From: Burkholderia seminalis DSM 23518
Lineage (GTDB): Bacteria > Pseudomonadota > Gammaproteobacteria > Burkholderiales > Burkholderiaceae
Direction: 5' to 3'
Assembly (NCBI RefSeq): GCF_902832885.1
Contig: NZ_CADFDK010000013.1
Location: forward strand, 1-64,000
Length of the DNA stretch: 64,000 bases
The notes under the pieces: generated by a model
The model's input: the letters and a program-made list of their open reading frames with translations, nothing else
Databases searched by the model: none
Told to the model about the DNA's origin: nothing
Position numbers and translations under genes: made by a program
Part shown: piece by piece, positions 29,247 through 41,851 of the stretch
Layout: every line of letters starts with the position of its first letter
Numbering within the stretch: the first letter of the stretch is position 1

Positions 29247-29999
29247 TCACATCTTCGGCGGCTCGGCACCGAACCACTTCTTGTAGATCTGCGCGTAGCG
29301 GCCGTCGGCCTTGATCTTCACGAGCGACGCGTTGACCTTCGGCACGAGCGCGCTGCCCTTCGGGAAGCCGATCCCGTATTTGTCGCCGCTGACCGGCTGA
29401 CCGGCGACCTTTACCTTGCCCTTGCCTTCGTTGTTCACGAAGAACAGGACGTTCGGCGTGTCGTGCATCGCCGCGTCGACGCGGCCGGCTTCGAGCGCGA
29501 GATAGGCCTGGTCGATGTTGGGGAACTGACGGACCTCCTTCGGCTTCAGGTGCGCCTTGATCCAGTCGATCGTCGCGGTGCCCGTCTTCGCGGCGATCAC
29601 CTTGCCGTTCAGGTCGTCGATCGACTTGATCGACGTGTTGCCCGCCTGCACCATCGCCGCGAGGCCGCTGTCGTAGTAAGGGGCGGAGAAGTCGATCGCT
29701 TTCTTGCGCTCCTCCTTGATCGTCATCCCGGACAGCGCGACGTCGATGTTCTGCGTCTGCAGCGCCGGGATCAGGCCCGCGAAATCCATCGGCTGGATCG
29801 TGTATTTCCAGCCCTGGTCCTTCGCGATCTCGGCCCACAGGTCGAGATCGAAGCCGACGTACTTGTCGCCCTGCTTGAACTCGAACGGCATGAAGGACGT
29901 ATCGGTCCCGACGACGAGCGTCTTGGTATCCGCGTGCGCGATGCTTGCGCCGAGCGCGGCGACAACCGCGACGGCTTTCAGGAAGGAACGGCGACTCAT
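29247..29999 (-). CDS. Periplasmic amino acid binding protein (GlnH-type)
   Basis: 250 residues. Signal MSRRSFLKAVAVVAALGASIAHA has a twin-arginine-like SRRSFLK. Family 3 solute-binding fold: LVVGTDTSFMPFEFKQGDKY, GFDLDLWAEIAKDQGWKY, LSGMTIKEERKKAIDFSAPY, GTATIDWIK, and Asp in RVDAAMHDTPNVLFF for the amino group. Start has GGAGAG upstream. First gene of the import/processing operon; resembles glutamine or arginine binders but ligand not certain. Confidence 0.92.
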   Translation of the reverse strand: MSRRSFLKAVAVVAALGASIAHADTKTLVVGTDTSFMPFEFKQGDKYVGFDLDLWAEIAKDQGWKYTIQPMDFAGLIPALQTQNIDVALSGMTIKEERKKAIDFSAPYYDSGLAAMVQAGNTSIKSIDDLNGKVIAAKTGTATIDWIKAHLKPKEVRQFPNIDQAYLALEAGRVDAAMHDTPNVLFFVNNEGKGKVKVAGQPVSGDKYGIGFPKGSALVPKVNASLVKIKADGRYAQIYKKWFGAEPPKM

Positions 30000-30394
30000 G
30001 GTTTCTCTCCGCATGATTGAGCGATGTGGCCGGCCAGCCGGCCGGCGGGAACGACGACATCAAGCCGCACCGCAACATGCGATGTCGAATTAGATCTTAG
30101 TGCAACAAGTGTTGTCAATGGCGATACTACGACAACAAAAAAGTCCGCAACGAATAAATTCATCGAGACAAATCCGGGCCGCGCGGGCCGGATTGATCGG
30201 AGGAAACGGGAGAACGGCGGGGCAGGACGCGCCGCCGGATCGCGCCGCCGCGGGATGGCGGCGCATCGGGAGACAATGGCGGCGCCGTGCGGGGCCGGCC
30301 GTGCGCGCCAGGCCGGCAACCGCCGGCGCGGCTCAACGCAGGTTGCGGGGTGCGCGGGACAATACCGGACGACGACGCGCCGGTGTCGCGTCGA
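30000..30394. promoter_or_regulatory. Control region of the importer operon
   Basis: 395 bases between the binding-protein start and the end of the ABC exporter gene. The 30000-30160 part is AT-richer and carries CAACA at 30073, 30103 and 30133, exactly 30 bases apart, with the inverse TGTTG at 30110-30114 making CAACA-AG-TGTTG. GTTGTC (30111-30116) and GACAAC (30131-30136) form a wider inverted repeat. This looks like a regulator site set. The 30170-30394 part is GC-rich with a stem (30294-30300 with 30311-30317) but no gene. Confidence 0.5.
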
Positions 30395-33934
<3,540 letters not shown>

Positions 33935-34009
33935 GTTGCCTCCAGTCAGTGACGCGTTGCTTTTTTCTTGACCGGATCGAGGCTACCCGCGCCTCCCGCG
34001 CGCGGCAAA

Positions 34010-34039
34010 AGATGATTTTTCAACGGGTGTTGAGTCAAC
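34010..34039 (-). promoter_or_regulatory. Operator-like repeat over a promoter for the ABC exporter
   Basis: TCAAC (34020-34024), GTTGA (34029-34033) and TCAAC (34035-34039) form two overlapping inverted repeats. On the minus strand TTGACT (34038-34033) is a good -35, 17 bases from TCATCT (34015-34010) as a weaker -10, reading into the exporter gene. The repeat therefore covers the -35 box between divergent genes. Confidence 0.6.
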
Positions 34040-34052
34040 TACAATACCCGGC

Positions 34053-35003
34053 ATGTCGCACCTTCCTCCCCTTAGCGCGCTGCGTGCTTTCGAGGCGACC
34101 GTCCGCCTCGGCGGGTTCGCGCGCGCGGCGGTCGAGCTGAACGTGTCGACCAGCGCGGTCAGCCACCAGATCCGCTCGCTCGAGGAAGCGCTGGGTGCAC
34201 GGCTGCTCGAACGCAGCACGGGCATAGGCGGCATCGGCCTCACGCCGGCCGGCGCCCGCCTGCTGCCGGCCGTCAGCGATGCGCTGTCGCGCCTGACCGA
34301 CGCCTGCGCGGAGATTCGCGGCACCGCACAACGGCTGACCGTCTCCGCCAACGCGCCGTTTTCGTCGATGTGGCTCGCGCGCCGTCTGGCGGAATTCTCT
34401 TCGCTTCATCCCGACACGCCGCTGCATGCCGTCGTGCTCGACGACGAGCCGGATTTCGCGCGCAGCGGCGTCGATCTGGCGATCGTGCACGTGCCCGCGC
34501 ACCGGCTGCGCGCCGACGACGACATCCTGATGCGGGAAACCGTGTTTCCGGTCTGCAGCCCCGAACTGTTTCCGTACGCATCGGGGTACGTGTGCCGCTC
34601 ACGGCTGCTGCAGGAGATGCACGAGAACAGCCCCGAGATCGACTGGCGCAACTGGGCGTCGGAATTCGGCTTGCCGGGCGACTTCGAAACGAAGATCGTC
34701 CGTTACAGCAGCTTCAGCCAGGTGATCGGCGCGGCCGTCGGCGGTGCGGGCATCGCGCTCGGCCGCGTGCCGCTGATCGAGCCCGAACTGCGCAGCGGAC
34801 GCCTGGTACCGCTGGTGCCGGGCCTCGCACGCGAGGCGTCGTGGCGCTTCGTGCTGCGCCGCCATCCGTCCACGCGCCACCGGCTGCTCGATCCGTTGAT
34901 CGCATTCCTGCGCAGCGAAGCGCAAGTGCCGCCGTTCGTCGCAAAGAAGGTTGTGCCCGCATCCAACGACAGTCACGCACGGGGCGCGGGCGGCGCGCCG
35001 TAG
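34053..35003 (+). CDS. LysR-family regulator, GcvA-like
   Basis: 316 residues. Opening PPLSALRAFEATVRLGGFAR, helix-turn-helix AAVELNVSTSAVSHQIRSLEE, effector domain from about residue 93 (LTVSANAPFSSMWLARRLAE). Divergent from the fused ABC exporter, 118 bases away with an operator-like repeat between, so it probably controls the exporter. The last 25 residues are a loose Ala/Gly tail. Confidence 0.9.
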   Translation: MSHLPPLSALRAFEATVRLGGFARAAVELNVSTSAVSHQIRSLEEALGARLLERSTGIGGIGLTPAGARLLPAVSDALSRLTDACAEIRGTAQRLTVSANAPFSSMWLARRLAEFSSLHPDTPLHAVVLDDEPDFARSGVDLAIVHVPAHRLRADDDILMRETVFPVCSPELFPYASGYVCRSRLLQEMHENSPEIDWRNWASEFGLPGDFETKIVRYSSFSQVIGAAVGGAGIALGRVPLIEPELRSGRLVPLVPGLAREASWRFVLRRHPSTRHRLLDPLIAFLRSEAQVPPFVAKKVVPASNDSHARGAGGAP

Positions 35004-35042
35004 CGCCGACATGCGCCGCCGGCGCCCGTGCTCACCGGCCGC

Positions 35043-35414
35043 TTACGGCGCGGCGAGGAACAGCGCGACGACGCACGCCATCCCGCCGAACCACACGAGC
35101 GAACGCAGCGACGCCCAGTTCAGCAGGTACATCAACGCATAGACGACGCGGATCGCGACGAACGCCATCGCGAGCTGGTCGACGCGATGCACGTTCGCGC
35201 CGTTGTGCCACGCCACCACCAGCGCGGCCGTGAACAGCGCCAGCGCTTCCCATGCGTTCTGATGCGCGGCCTGCGCGCGAGCGCGCCAGCCTTCGAGCCG
35301 GGCCAGGTAATCGCGTGGCGCGCGGTTGTCGTAACCCTTGCGGGCCTTGGCCAGGAACGTCATCGGGAACGGCAACAGCGCCACGATGAGCAGGCACAGC
35401 TGGGACGTCGTCAT
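35043..35414 (-). CDS. MAPEG-family membrane protein
   Basis: 123 residues with four membrane helices, the size of bacterial MAPEG (membrane-associated eicosanoid/glutathione metabolism) proteins. The conserved RxxxAHxNxxE-type stretch is seen as ARAQAAHQNAWEALALFTAA, and GYDNRAPRDYLARLEGW precedes it. RBS GGAGGAG before the start. Function in bacteria is mostly unknown; glutathione-dependent detoxification is the usual guess. Confidence 0.88.
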   Translation of the reverse strand: MTTSQLCLLIVALLPFPMTFLAKARKGYDNRAPRDYLARLEGWRARAQAAHQNAWEALALFTAALVVAWHNGANVHRVDQLAMAFVAIRVVYALMYLLNWASLRSLVWFGGMACVVALFLAAP

Positions 35415-35435
35415 AAGTCTCCTCCGTTATGATTA

Positions 35436-35447
35436 CATTGATCAATG
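35436..35447. promoter_or_regulatory. Perfect palindrome upstream of the MAPEG gene
   Basis: CATTGATCAATG is a perfect 12-base palindrome 22 bases from the MAPEG start codon, in AT-rich sequence where the promoter should be. It could bind a dimeric repressor of the MarR, TetR or ArsR type. No such regulator gene is adjacent. Confidence 0.55.
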
Positions 35448-35713
35448 ACAAGATCGCCGAGAGCTTAGCATTGCGCCGCCCGGTTCGCGCACCGGTTTTC
35501 TAGACGGGGGACTCGGCCGCACGGGCCGCGGGCGGCCGCGGCCGATCGGCATGACCGCCAAAATTTCCACCAAATCGCCGACAAATACGTTAATTAAAAC
35601 TGGTCGAACACCAATAAGATAGCGCTCGACACTGGCTTGGCGCGTTGCGGCGCCAGCCTGCCGTTTCACTCCGCGCCGCCGCGCGCCGAACGACATCGAC
35701 CCGAGCCATCACC

Positions 35714-36835
35714 ATGCCCCGTCCCATCGTCGCCCATATCCGCCCTGACGCCGTCCGCCACAACCTCGATTTCATCCGCCGCACGGCCGCGCAATCGCGC
35801 GTCTGGGCCGTGATCAAGGCCAACGCATACGGCCACGGCATCGAGCGGATCTATCCGGGCCTCGCGGCCGCCGACGGCATCGGGCTGCTCGATCTCGACG
35901 AAGCCGTGCGCGTGCGCGAACTCGGCTGGGACAAGCCCGTGCTGCTGCTCGAAGGGATCTTCGAGCCGGCCGACGTCGAACTGGCCGATCGCCACCGGCT
36001 GACGGTGAGCGTGCATTGCGACGCGCAGCTCGACCTGCTGATCGCCGCGAAGCCGCAACGGCCGATCGACATCCAGCTCAAGATGAACTCCGGCATGAAC
36101 CGGCTCGGCTACCGGCCCGCCGCGTTCCGCGCCGCGTGGGAACGCGCGGCGAGCGCACCGTCGATCGGCAGGATCACGCTGATGATGCACTTCGCGAACG
36201 CCGACGAAGGCCAGGTCGACTGGCAGCTCGACCAGTTCGATGCGACGACGGCCGGCATTCCCGGCGAACGCTCGGTGTCGAATTCGGCGGCCGTGCTGTG
36301 GCATCCGCGCGCCCATCGCGACTGGGTGCGGCCCGGCACGATCCTGTACGGCGCGTCGCCGACGGGTGCGTCGCGGCATATCGCCGACACGCCGCTGATG
36401 GCCGCGATGACGCTGACGAGCCGGATCATCGGCGTGCAGACGCTGGCGCCGGACGAGACCGTCGGCTACGGCCGCCGCTTCACGGCCGACCGGCCGATGC
36501 GGATCGGCGTGGTCGCATGCGGCTACGCGGACGGCTATCCGCGCCACGCGCCGACCGGCACGCCGATCGCGGTGGACGGCGTGATGACGCGTGTTGTCGG
36601 CCGCGTGTCGATGGACATGCTGACCGTAGACCTGACGCCGTGCCCGAACGCGGGTATCGGGTCGAGCGTCGAGCTGTGGGGCGATCAGGTGAAGGTGGAC
36701 GATGTCGCGGAAGCCAGCGGCACGATCGGCTACGAGCTGATGTGCGCGCTCGCGCCCCGCGTGCCGGTCGTGATCGTGCCGCCCGGCGCATCGACCGTGC
36801 AGCCGGCCCTGCGGACGGGAAGCTACGGGCGCTGA
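35714..36835 (+). CDS. alr: Alanine racemase
   Basis: 373 residues. PLP enzyme interconverting L- and D-alanine for cell-wall synthesis or D-alanine catabolism. PLP lysine Lys35 in [46 protein letters not shown], catalytic Tyr in ETVGYGRRF and [13 protein letters not shown]. Start at 35714 gives the family N-terminus [18 protein letters not shown]. No dadA neighbour, so housekeeping (alr) versus catabolic (dadX) cannot be decided here. Confidence 0.95.
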   Translation: MPRPIVAHIRPDAVRHNLDFIRRTAAQSRVWAVIKANAYGHGIERIYPGLAAADGIGLLDLDEAVRVRELGWDKPVLLLEGIFEPADVELADRHRLTVSVHCDAQLDLLIAAKPQRPIDIQLKMNSGMNRLGYRPAAFRAAWERAASAPSIGRITLMMHFANADEGQVDWQLDQFDATTAGIPGERSVSNSAAVLWHPRAHRDWVRPGTILYGASPTGASRHIADTPLMAAMTLTSRIIGVQTLAPDETVGYGRRFTADRPMRIGVVACGYADGYPRHAPTGTPIAVDGVMTRVVGRVSMDMLTVDLTPCPNAGIGSSVELWGDQVKVDDVAEASGTIGYELMCALAPRVPVVIVPPGASTVQPALRTGSYGR

Positions 36836-36928
36836 CCGACGTCGACGTACACGCCGCCCGGATTGCGGGCCGCCTCGGGCGGCCCGTTCGCTTTCCGGCG
36901 AGCCGCCGCGCGAGTCAACGGGAACGCG

Positions 36929-37723
36929 CTACGAGCGCCACGCCGGCTTGCGCTTCTCGAGGAACGCGTCGATGCCCTCGCCGGCATCCTCTTCCATCAT
37001 GTTGCGCGCCATCACGTCGCCCGCATACGCATAGGCTTCGTCGAGCGGCAACTCGCGCTGGCGATAGAACATCTGCTTGCCGTATCGCACCGCGGCCGGG
37101 CTCTTCGCGACGATCTCCGCGACCTTGCGCGCGACGGCCGCGTCGAGCGCGTCCTCGGGCACGGCCTCGTTGACAAGCCCCCACGCGGCGGCCGTCGCCG
37201 CATCGACGAAGCGCCCGGTCACGAGCATGTCGAAGGCGCGCTTCGAGGTGACGTTGCGGCTCAACGCGACGGCCGGTGTCGAACAGAACAACCCGACGTT
37301 GATACCCGATACCGCGAAGCGCGCGGTATCGGCCGCGATCGCGAGGTCGCACGCGGCGACGAGCTGGCAGCCGGCCGCCGTCGCGATGCCGTGCACGCGC
37401 GCGATCACCGGCACCGGCAACGCGCGCATCGCGAGCATCACGCGGCTGCACTGCGCGAACAGCGCGCGGTAGTAGTCGAGTTCGGGCCGGCTGCGCATCT
37501 GCCGCAGGTCGTGGCCCGCGCAGAATGCCTTGCCCTCGGCGGCCAGCACGACGCAACGCACGTGCGAATCGGCCGCCAGCGCCTCGAACGCATCATGCAG
37601 GCTCGCGAGCATTGCCTCGGACAATGCGTTGAACTGCCGCGGGCGATTCAGCCGCAGCGTGACGACGCCGTCGTGCGCATCGCGCAACAGGATCGGCTCG
37701 GCGGTCTCTTGATCGGGTTCCAT
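36929..37723 (-). CDS. Enoyl-CoA hydratase/isomerase-family protein, ECHDC3-like
   Basis: 264 residues. Crotonase fold with oxyanion-hole segments KAFCAGHDLRQM and VHGIATAAGCQLVAACDLAI. The segment SGINVGLFCSTPAVALSRNV resembles the ECHDC3 branch, which lacks the usual two catalytic glutamates at the hydratase positions; Gln replaces Glu after GC. So classical hydratase activity is doubtful. Start at 37723 fits the family; the longer frame to 37822 looks non-coding. Confidence 0.85.
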   Translation of the reverse strand: MEPDQETAEPILLRDAHDGVVTLRLNRPRQFNALSEAMLASLHDAFEALAADSHVRCVVLAAEGKAFCAGHDLRQMRSRPELDYYRALFAQCSRVMLAMRALPVPVIARVHGIATAAGCQLVAACDLAIAADTARFAVSGINVGLFCSTPAVALSRNVTSKRAFDMLVTGRFVDAATAAAWGLVNEAVPEDALDAAVARKVAEIVAKSPAAVRYGKQMFYRQRELPLDEAYAYAGDVMARNMMEEDAGEGIDAFLEKRKPAWRS

Positions 37724-37840
37724 GGTGTTTCGCTCGACGAAGGGCGGCAGGATGCGTTTCGGCACAGACGGGCGGCCGGCGCAACCGCGCGTGCGCGGCC
37801 GGTCGATGAAATGGTCCTCCACATTCCGTGTGACGTCCAG

Positions 37841-39250
37841 TCACGCCCCTTTCGTCATGCCGGCCGCCCGTGCGGCAAGGGCGGCCGTCGCATACGCCAT
37901 GCATCCAAGCGCCGCGACCGCCCACAGCGCGTCGGTCAAGTCCGGCAACAGTATCGTCGCGGCGCCCGCGATGGCCACGCCGAACAAGCTTCCGGCCTGC
38001 CGCGCCGCGTTGAGGAACCCTGACGCGACGCCCGCCGCCTCCGCGGGCACCTGTTCGAGCACGGTCGCGATCATCGGCGCGACCGACAACGCGGTGCCGG
38101 TGCCGAAGGCGGCCATGGCCGCCCAGACCACCAGCCATGGCGCACGCAGCGCGAGCGCGACGGCGATCGCCGGAATGGCCAGCGCCGCCATCCCGAGGCC
38201 GCTTGCCATCAGCGTGACCGGGCGCACACGGCCATGCAGTTTTCCCGACAACAGGTTGCCGAGCGACAGGCTCAGCGCGAACGGCAACAGCGTCATCCCC
38301 GTCTGCCGCGCACTCATGCCGAAGCGCCCGTGCAGGTACAGGCTCAACACGAACAGCAGCCCGAAGTAGCCGACATAGACGAGGCTGCCCATCAGGTTCA
38401 TCGCGACGAACACGCGATTGCGAAACCACGCGAGCGGCACCATCGGATGGCGCGCACGCCGCTCGACGACGACCAGCATCGCTGCCGCGAGCGCGGCGGC
38501 CAGCAGCGCGCAGCGCACTTCCCCCGCGCCGGGGCCGCGCGTCGGCAATTCGATCACCGCGAAACACAGCGCGCCGAGCGCCGCCGCACCGATACCCTGG
38601 CCGGCCCAGTCGAACGGGTGCGCATGCCGCGCGCCCGACGCCCGCACGAGCATTGCCGCCCCGGCAAAGGCGATCGCGCCGGTCGGCACATTGATCAGGA
38701 ACGCGCTGCGCCAGCCGAAATCGTCGACGAGGATGCCGCCCAGCACCGGCCCCACGGCCACCGCAACCGATGCGATGCCGGCCCAGACCGCAATCGCCCG
38801 CGCCCGCTCGGCAGGCACGTCGAAGGTGCCGCGCACGACCGCGAGCGACGCGGGCAAGAATAGCGCGGCACCCATGCCCTGCGCGAAGCGCGCCGCCACG
38901 AGGATCGCCACGGACGGCGCAACGCCGCACGCCGCCGATGCGGCGACGAACAGCGCCAGCCCCGCGAGATACACGTGCTTCGCGCCGAACCGGTCGGACA
39001 GCGCGCCGCCCGCGAGGATCAACGCGGCGAAGCTGAGCGTATACGCGTCGACGATCCACGCGAGTTCGGCGACCGTCGCGCCGAGGCTCGCGCGCAACGC
39101 GGGCAGCGCCACGTTGACGATCGTCGAATCGAGGACCGCCATGAACATGCCGATCGCGACGAGCGCCAGCGTGAAGCGCTGCTCGCGCGCCGTCGGGCGG
39201 CTCGCGACGGCCAGGGGGACGGAAACGGACACGGGATTGCAATCGGACAT
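37841..39250 (-). CDS. MFS multidrug exporter, DHA2 (EmrB/QacA) type
   Basis: 469 residues with about 14 membrane helices. Motif C-like and motif D1 features of the 14-TMS family: MFMAVLDSTIVNVALPALRA in TM1, DAYTLSFAALILAGGALSDR before motif A, GVAPSVAILVAARFAQGMGA, and AGIASVAVAVGPVLGGILV (motif C of antiporters). RBS GGAGG before the start at 39250. No periplasmic adaptor gene adjoins, so it likely works alone. Divergent LysR gene 137 bases away is the probable regulator. Confidence 0.92.
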   Translation of the reverse strand: MSDCNPVSVSVPLAVASRPTAREQRFTLALVAIGMFMAVLDSTIVNVALPALRASLGATVAELAWIVDAYTLSFAALILAGGALSDRFGAKHVYLAGLALFVAASAACGVAPSVAILVAARFAQGMGAALFLPASLAVVRGTFDVPAERARAIAVWAGIASVAVAVGPVLGGILVDDFGWRSAFLINVPTGAIAFAGAAMLVRASGARHAHPFDWAGQGIGAAALGALCFAVIELPTRGPGAGEVRCALLAAALAAAMLVVVERRARHPMVPLAWFRNRVFVAMNLMGSLVYVGYFGLLFVLSLYLHGRFGMSARQTGMTLLPFALSLSLGNLLSGKLHGRVRPVTLMASGLGMAALAIPAIAVALALRAPWLVVWAAMAAFGTGTALSVAPMIATVLEQVPAEAAGVASGFLNAARQAGSLFGVAIAGAATILLPDLTDALWAVAALGCMAYATAALAARAAGMTKGA

Positions 39251-39386
39251 GACACCTCCAGGCAGATGCCGGGAGTCTAGGAACGGCACACGATGCGGAA
39301 AAGTGATAATTTCGCATTTGCCTGATGCAGATCTGCATCACCCGTTCCCGTCCGCCGCCGCCCGCCCGATGACACAATCGCTCCGC

Positions 39387-40268
39387 ATGAACTGGGACAA
39401 CGCCCGCTTCTTCCTCGCGCTGGCGCGCACCGGCACGCTGCGCGGCGCCGCGGCGCAGCTGAATGTCGATCAGGCGACGGTGGGACGCCGGATCGCCGCG
39501 CTCGAGGAGGAACTGTCGGCCCGCCTGTTTCTCCGCACGCCGACCCTCTATGTGCTGACGACCGCCGGCGAAGCGCTGCTCGAACCGGCCGAAACGATGG
39601 AACGGGCGTCGCTCACGATCGAACGCCGCGTGATGGGGCTCGACGAGCAACTGGCCGGATCCGTGCGGATCGCCACGACCGACTCGCTCGGCAAGCGTTT
39701 CGTGGTGCCCGCCATCGCCCGCATGCGGCGCAAACATGCCGGCATCGACGTCGTCTGCGTGACTTCAGCGGAAATCGCCAACCTCACGCGCCGCGAAGCG
39801 GACCTCGCGATCCGCACGTTGCGGCCGGAATCGCCGGACCTGATCGTCAGGCGGCTCGGGCATCTCGAAACGGGGATCTATGCCTCGCGCCGCTACCTGG
39901 CCGAGCGCGGCGAACCGGTCGCGGGCAGCGCGTTCGACGGGCACGACCTGGTGATGTACCAGCAGCCGGTCGTGCCGACGATGTGGGACGCGCTGTGCGG
40001 CGAACCGACGTCGCGCGGCCGCGTGATGTTCCAGACGTCGTCGACGATGATGCTGGTGGAAGCGACGCTGGCGGGGCTCGGCATTGCGGAACTGCCGTGC
40101 TTTCGCGCCGATGCCGAGCCGGAACTGGTGCGTCTGATGACGCGGCGCTGCAATCACTTCGACGTATGGCTCGTCGCCCATGCCGATCTCTACAAGACCG
40201 CGCGCGTGCAGGCCGTGATCGAAGCCGTCGTCGACGAATTCGCGACCGCCGCGGCGACTGCCCCGTAA
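39387..40268 (+). CDS. LysR-family regulator divergent from the MFS exporter
   Basis: 293 residues. Starts MNWDNARFFLALARTGTLRG, with helix-turn-helix AAAQLNVDQATVGRRIAALEE; the D-N-x-R-x-F-L-A opening and the RRIAALE helix are typical for this subgroup, and give the choice of 39387 over the ATG at 39369. Effector domain from about residue 85 (LAGSVRIATTDSLGKRFVVP). Divergence from the exporter gene suggests efflux control. Confidence 0.9.
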   Translation: MNWDNARFFLALARTGTLRGAAAQLNVDQATVGRRIAALEEELSARLFLRTPTLYVLTTAGEALLEPAETMERASLTIERRVMGLDEQLAGSVRIATTDSLGKRFVVPAIARMRRKHAGIDVVCVTSAEIANLTRREADLAIRTLRPESPDLIVRRLGHLETGIYASRRYLAERGEPVAGSAFDGHDLVMYQQPVVPTMWDALCGEPTSRGRVMFQTSSTMMLVEATLAGLGIAELPCFRADAEPELVRLMTRRCNHFDVWLVAHADLYKTARVQAVIEAVVDEFATAAATAP

Positions 40269-40283
40269 CGGGCCGCCCGGGCG

Positions 40284-41237
40284 TCAGCGCGGCCGATACT
40301 CGCCATCCGCGGCAGACCATCGAAACGTCCGGCGCCATTTGCCGCCGCGCTCGCGTAACTGCAGGTCCCGGAAGCCGTCCGTCGAAGTCGGCAGCATGCT
40401 CAGCGTATTGCTGCCTTCCGTGATGTCGTGATCGCGCGTGCCGTCGCGATGCCAATCGCCGGCGATATCCCGGTAGAACATCATCGGCTGCGCGAACACG
40501 ACGCGCAGCGTCTTGCCGTCGATCCGGAACAGGTACAGCGCCTCGAACGATGCGCCGCCGCCCGAATAACCGATCGACCAGCTCGCCCGCACCCCGAACG
40601 CCGCATCGCCCGCCCGCAGCGTATACGGCGCGAGATCGAACCGCGACCACCGCTCGGGCCGTAACGCGAGATCACCCGGTCGCGTCGTCTGCTCAAGGTA
40701 GTCGGGACTGTCGAGATTCGTGTTGCTCCAGTCGGTCGCCTGCTCGAGCGGCTGTTCGGTACGCGCGACGAGGCGCGGCACGCCGTCCGGACCGCGCTCG
40801 AACACGCCCAGCCAGACCCGTTCCTTCTGGTCGTCGGCATCGGCGTGGCGCTCGAACCCTTCACACTCGGTGGGTGCACGAAATCGCAGCGCCTCGCGCG
40901 CAAGCTCGTCGGTCGGTGCCGCACAAACGATCGCAACGAACGCACCGGGGCGCTGCGGCCACGGTTTCGCGCCGACCAGCACGACACGCGCAAGCGGCTG
41001 GCCCGGGACAAGCTGTGCCACCAGCCCTTCCTTCGTGAAGCCGGGCGGCAGGCGCACACCGAAACCGTCCCCTTCCGGCGCGCCGGTCATGTCGCGCGCA
41101 TACGCGGCGCGGGTTTCGGGAGCATCGAACGTCCCGGGCACCTGGTCGAGCGAATGCGCCGTACCCGCCGCGTGCGCGGCGAAGCCCGCAAATGCAGCGC
41201 CGATCGCGACGAGCCACGGCATCAAGCGAATTGTCAT
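40284..41237 (-). CDS. Exported protein of unknown function
   Basis: 317 residues. Signal peptide MTIRLMPWLVAIGAAFAGFAAHA. The mature protein is rich in beta-prone stretches (FVAIVCAAPTDELAREALRF, GVRASWSIGYSGGGASFEAL, ALYLFRIDGKTLRVVFAQPM) and contains two Cys early on. No named family recognised. Stands alone; next gene to its left on the other strand is a LysR, 15 bases away convergent. Confidence 0.7.
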   Translation of the reverse strand: MTIRLMPWLVAIGAAFAGFAAHAAGTAHSLDQVPGTFDAPETRAAYARDMTGAPEGDGFGVRLPPGFTKEGLVAQLVPGQPLARVVLVGAKPWPQRPGAFVAIVCAAPTDELAREALRFRAPTECEGFERHADADDQKERVWLGVFERGPDGVPRLVARTEQPLEQATDWSNTNLDSPDYLEQTTRPGDLALRPERWSRFDLAPYTLRAGDAAFGVRASWSIGYSGGGASFEALYLFRIDGKTLRVVFAQPMMFYRDIAGDWHRDGTRDHDITEGSNTLSMLPTSTDGFRDLQLRERGGKWRRTFRWSAADGEYRPR

Positions 41238-41388
41238 GCTGGAAGAGTCCTGTGAAGTAACGAGGCGACGTACTGCGATACCGTACATGCAATCGTGTGC
41301 GTGACAACCGGATCGGCCCGCGGCCTCATGACGGAATCCATGATGTTCTGCTTGCGGGGTTCGACACGTTTCGGCGCGCGGCGGGCGA

Positions 41389-41841
41389 TCACCTCCGCTT
41401 GCGCCCGCTGCGCCATGCGCGCACGCCCGACCACAACTGACCGACGCCAACGACGAAAAAAACCGCGCCCATCCCGCCGATTGTCAGCGCATCGCCCCAG
41501 ATCGCGCCGAACGTATTCATCCGTGCGGTCATCCTCGGCGCGTCCGGCGCATAGCGCACCTCGACCGTCGCGCCGTCCTGCACGCTGACGTCGCCGCCCT
41601 GCGCGTATTCGACATGCTCACCCGCGTGTGTCGTGAACGCGATCTCGGGATGATGCGGGCCTGCGTTCAGCTTGATGACGCGCCCCGGCACGACGACCGA
41701 CGTGCGCAGGAATTCGCGCGTCGACTGCGCGCCCAGCGTGGCGCCGATCAGCATGCACGTGCCCAGGACGGTAAAGACGATGCCCTTCGCGATCAGCGTC
41801 TCGACGTGCTGGGTTGCGGCGCGGCCGGATGCGGACATCAT
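41389..41841 (-). CDS. DUF3592-type membrane protein
   Basis: 150 residues. Two membrane helices flank a small domain: GIVFTVLGTCMLIGATLGA near the N-terminus, IGGMGAVFFVVGVGQLWSGV near the C-terminus, with the between-part VVVPGRVIKLNAGPHHPEIAF and GATVEVRYAPDAPRMTARMN characteristic of DUF3592. Function unknown. It follows the lipoprotein-like gene by ten bases on the same strand. Confidence 0.8.
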   Translation of the reverse strand: MMSASGRAATQHVETLIAKGIVFTVLGTCMLIGATLGAQSTREFLRTSVVVPGRVIKLNAGPHHPEIAFTTHAGEHVEYAQGGDVSVQDGATVEVRYAPDAPRMTARMNTFGAIWGDALTIGGMGAVFFVVGVGQLWSGVRAWRSGRKRR

Positions 41842-41851
41842 GCGTCTCGCG

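Noticed and set aside
30294-30317. Terminator after the ABC exporter
   Set aside because: A 7-bp GC stem is present but without a T-run and far from the stop codon; GC-rich DNA gives such stems often.
37724-37822. Longer N-terminus for the enoyl-CoA hydratase-like gene
   Set aside because: The extra residues are Arg/Pro-rich and unlike the family; start at 37723 fits homologues.
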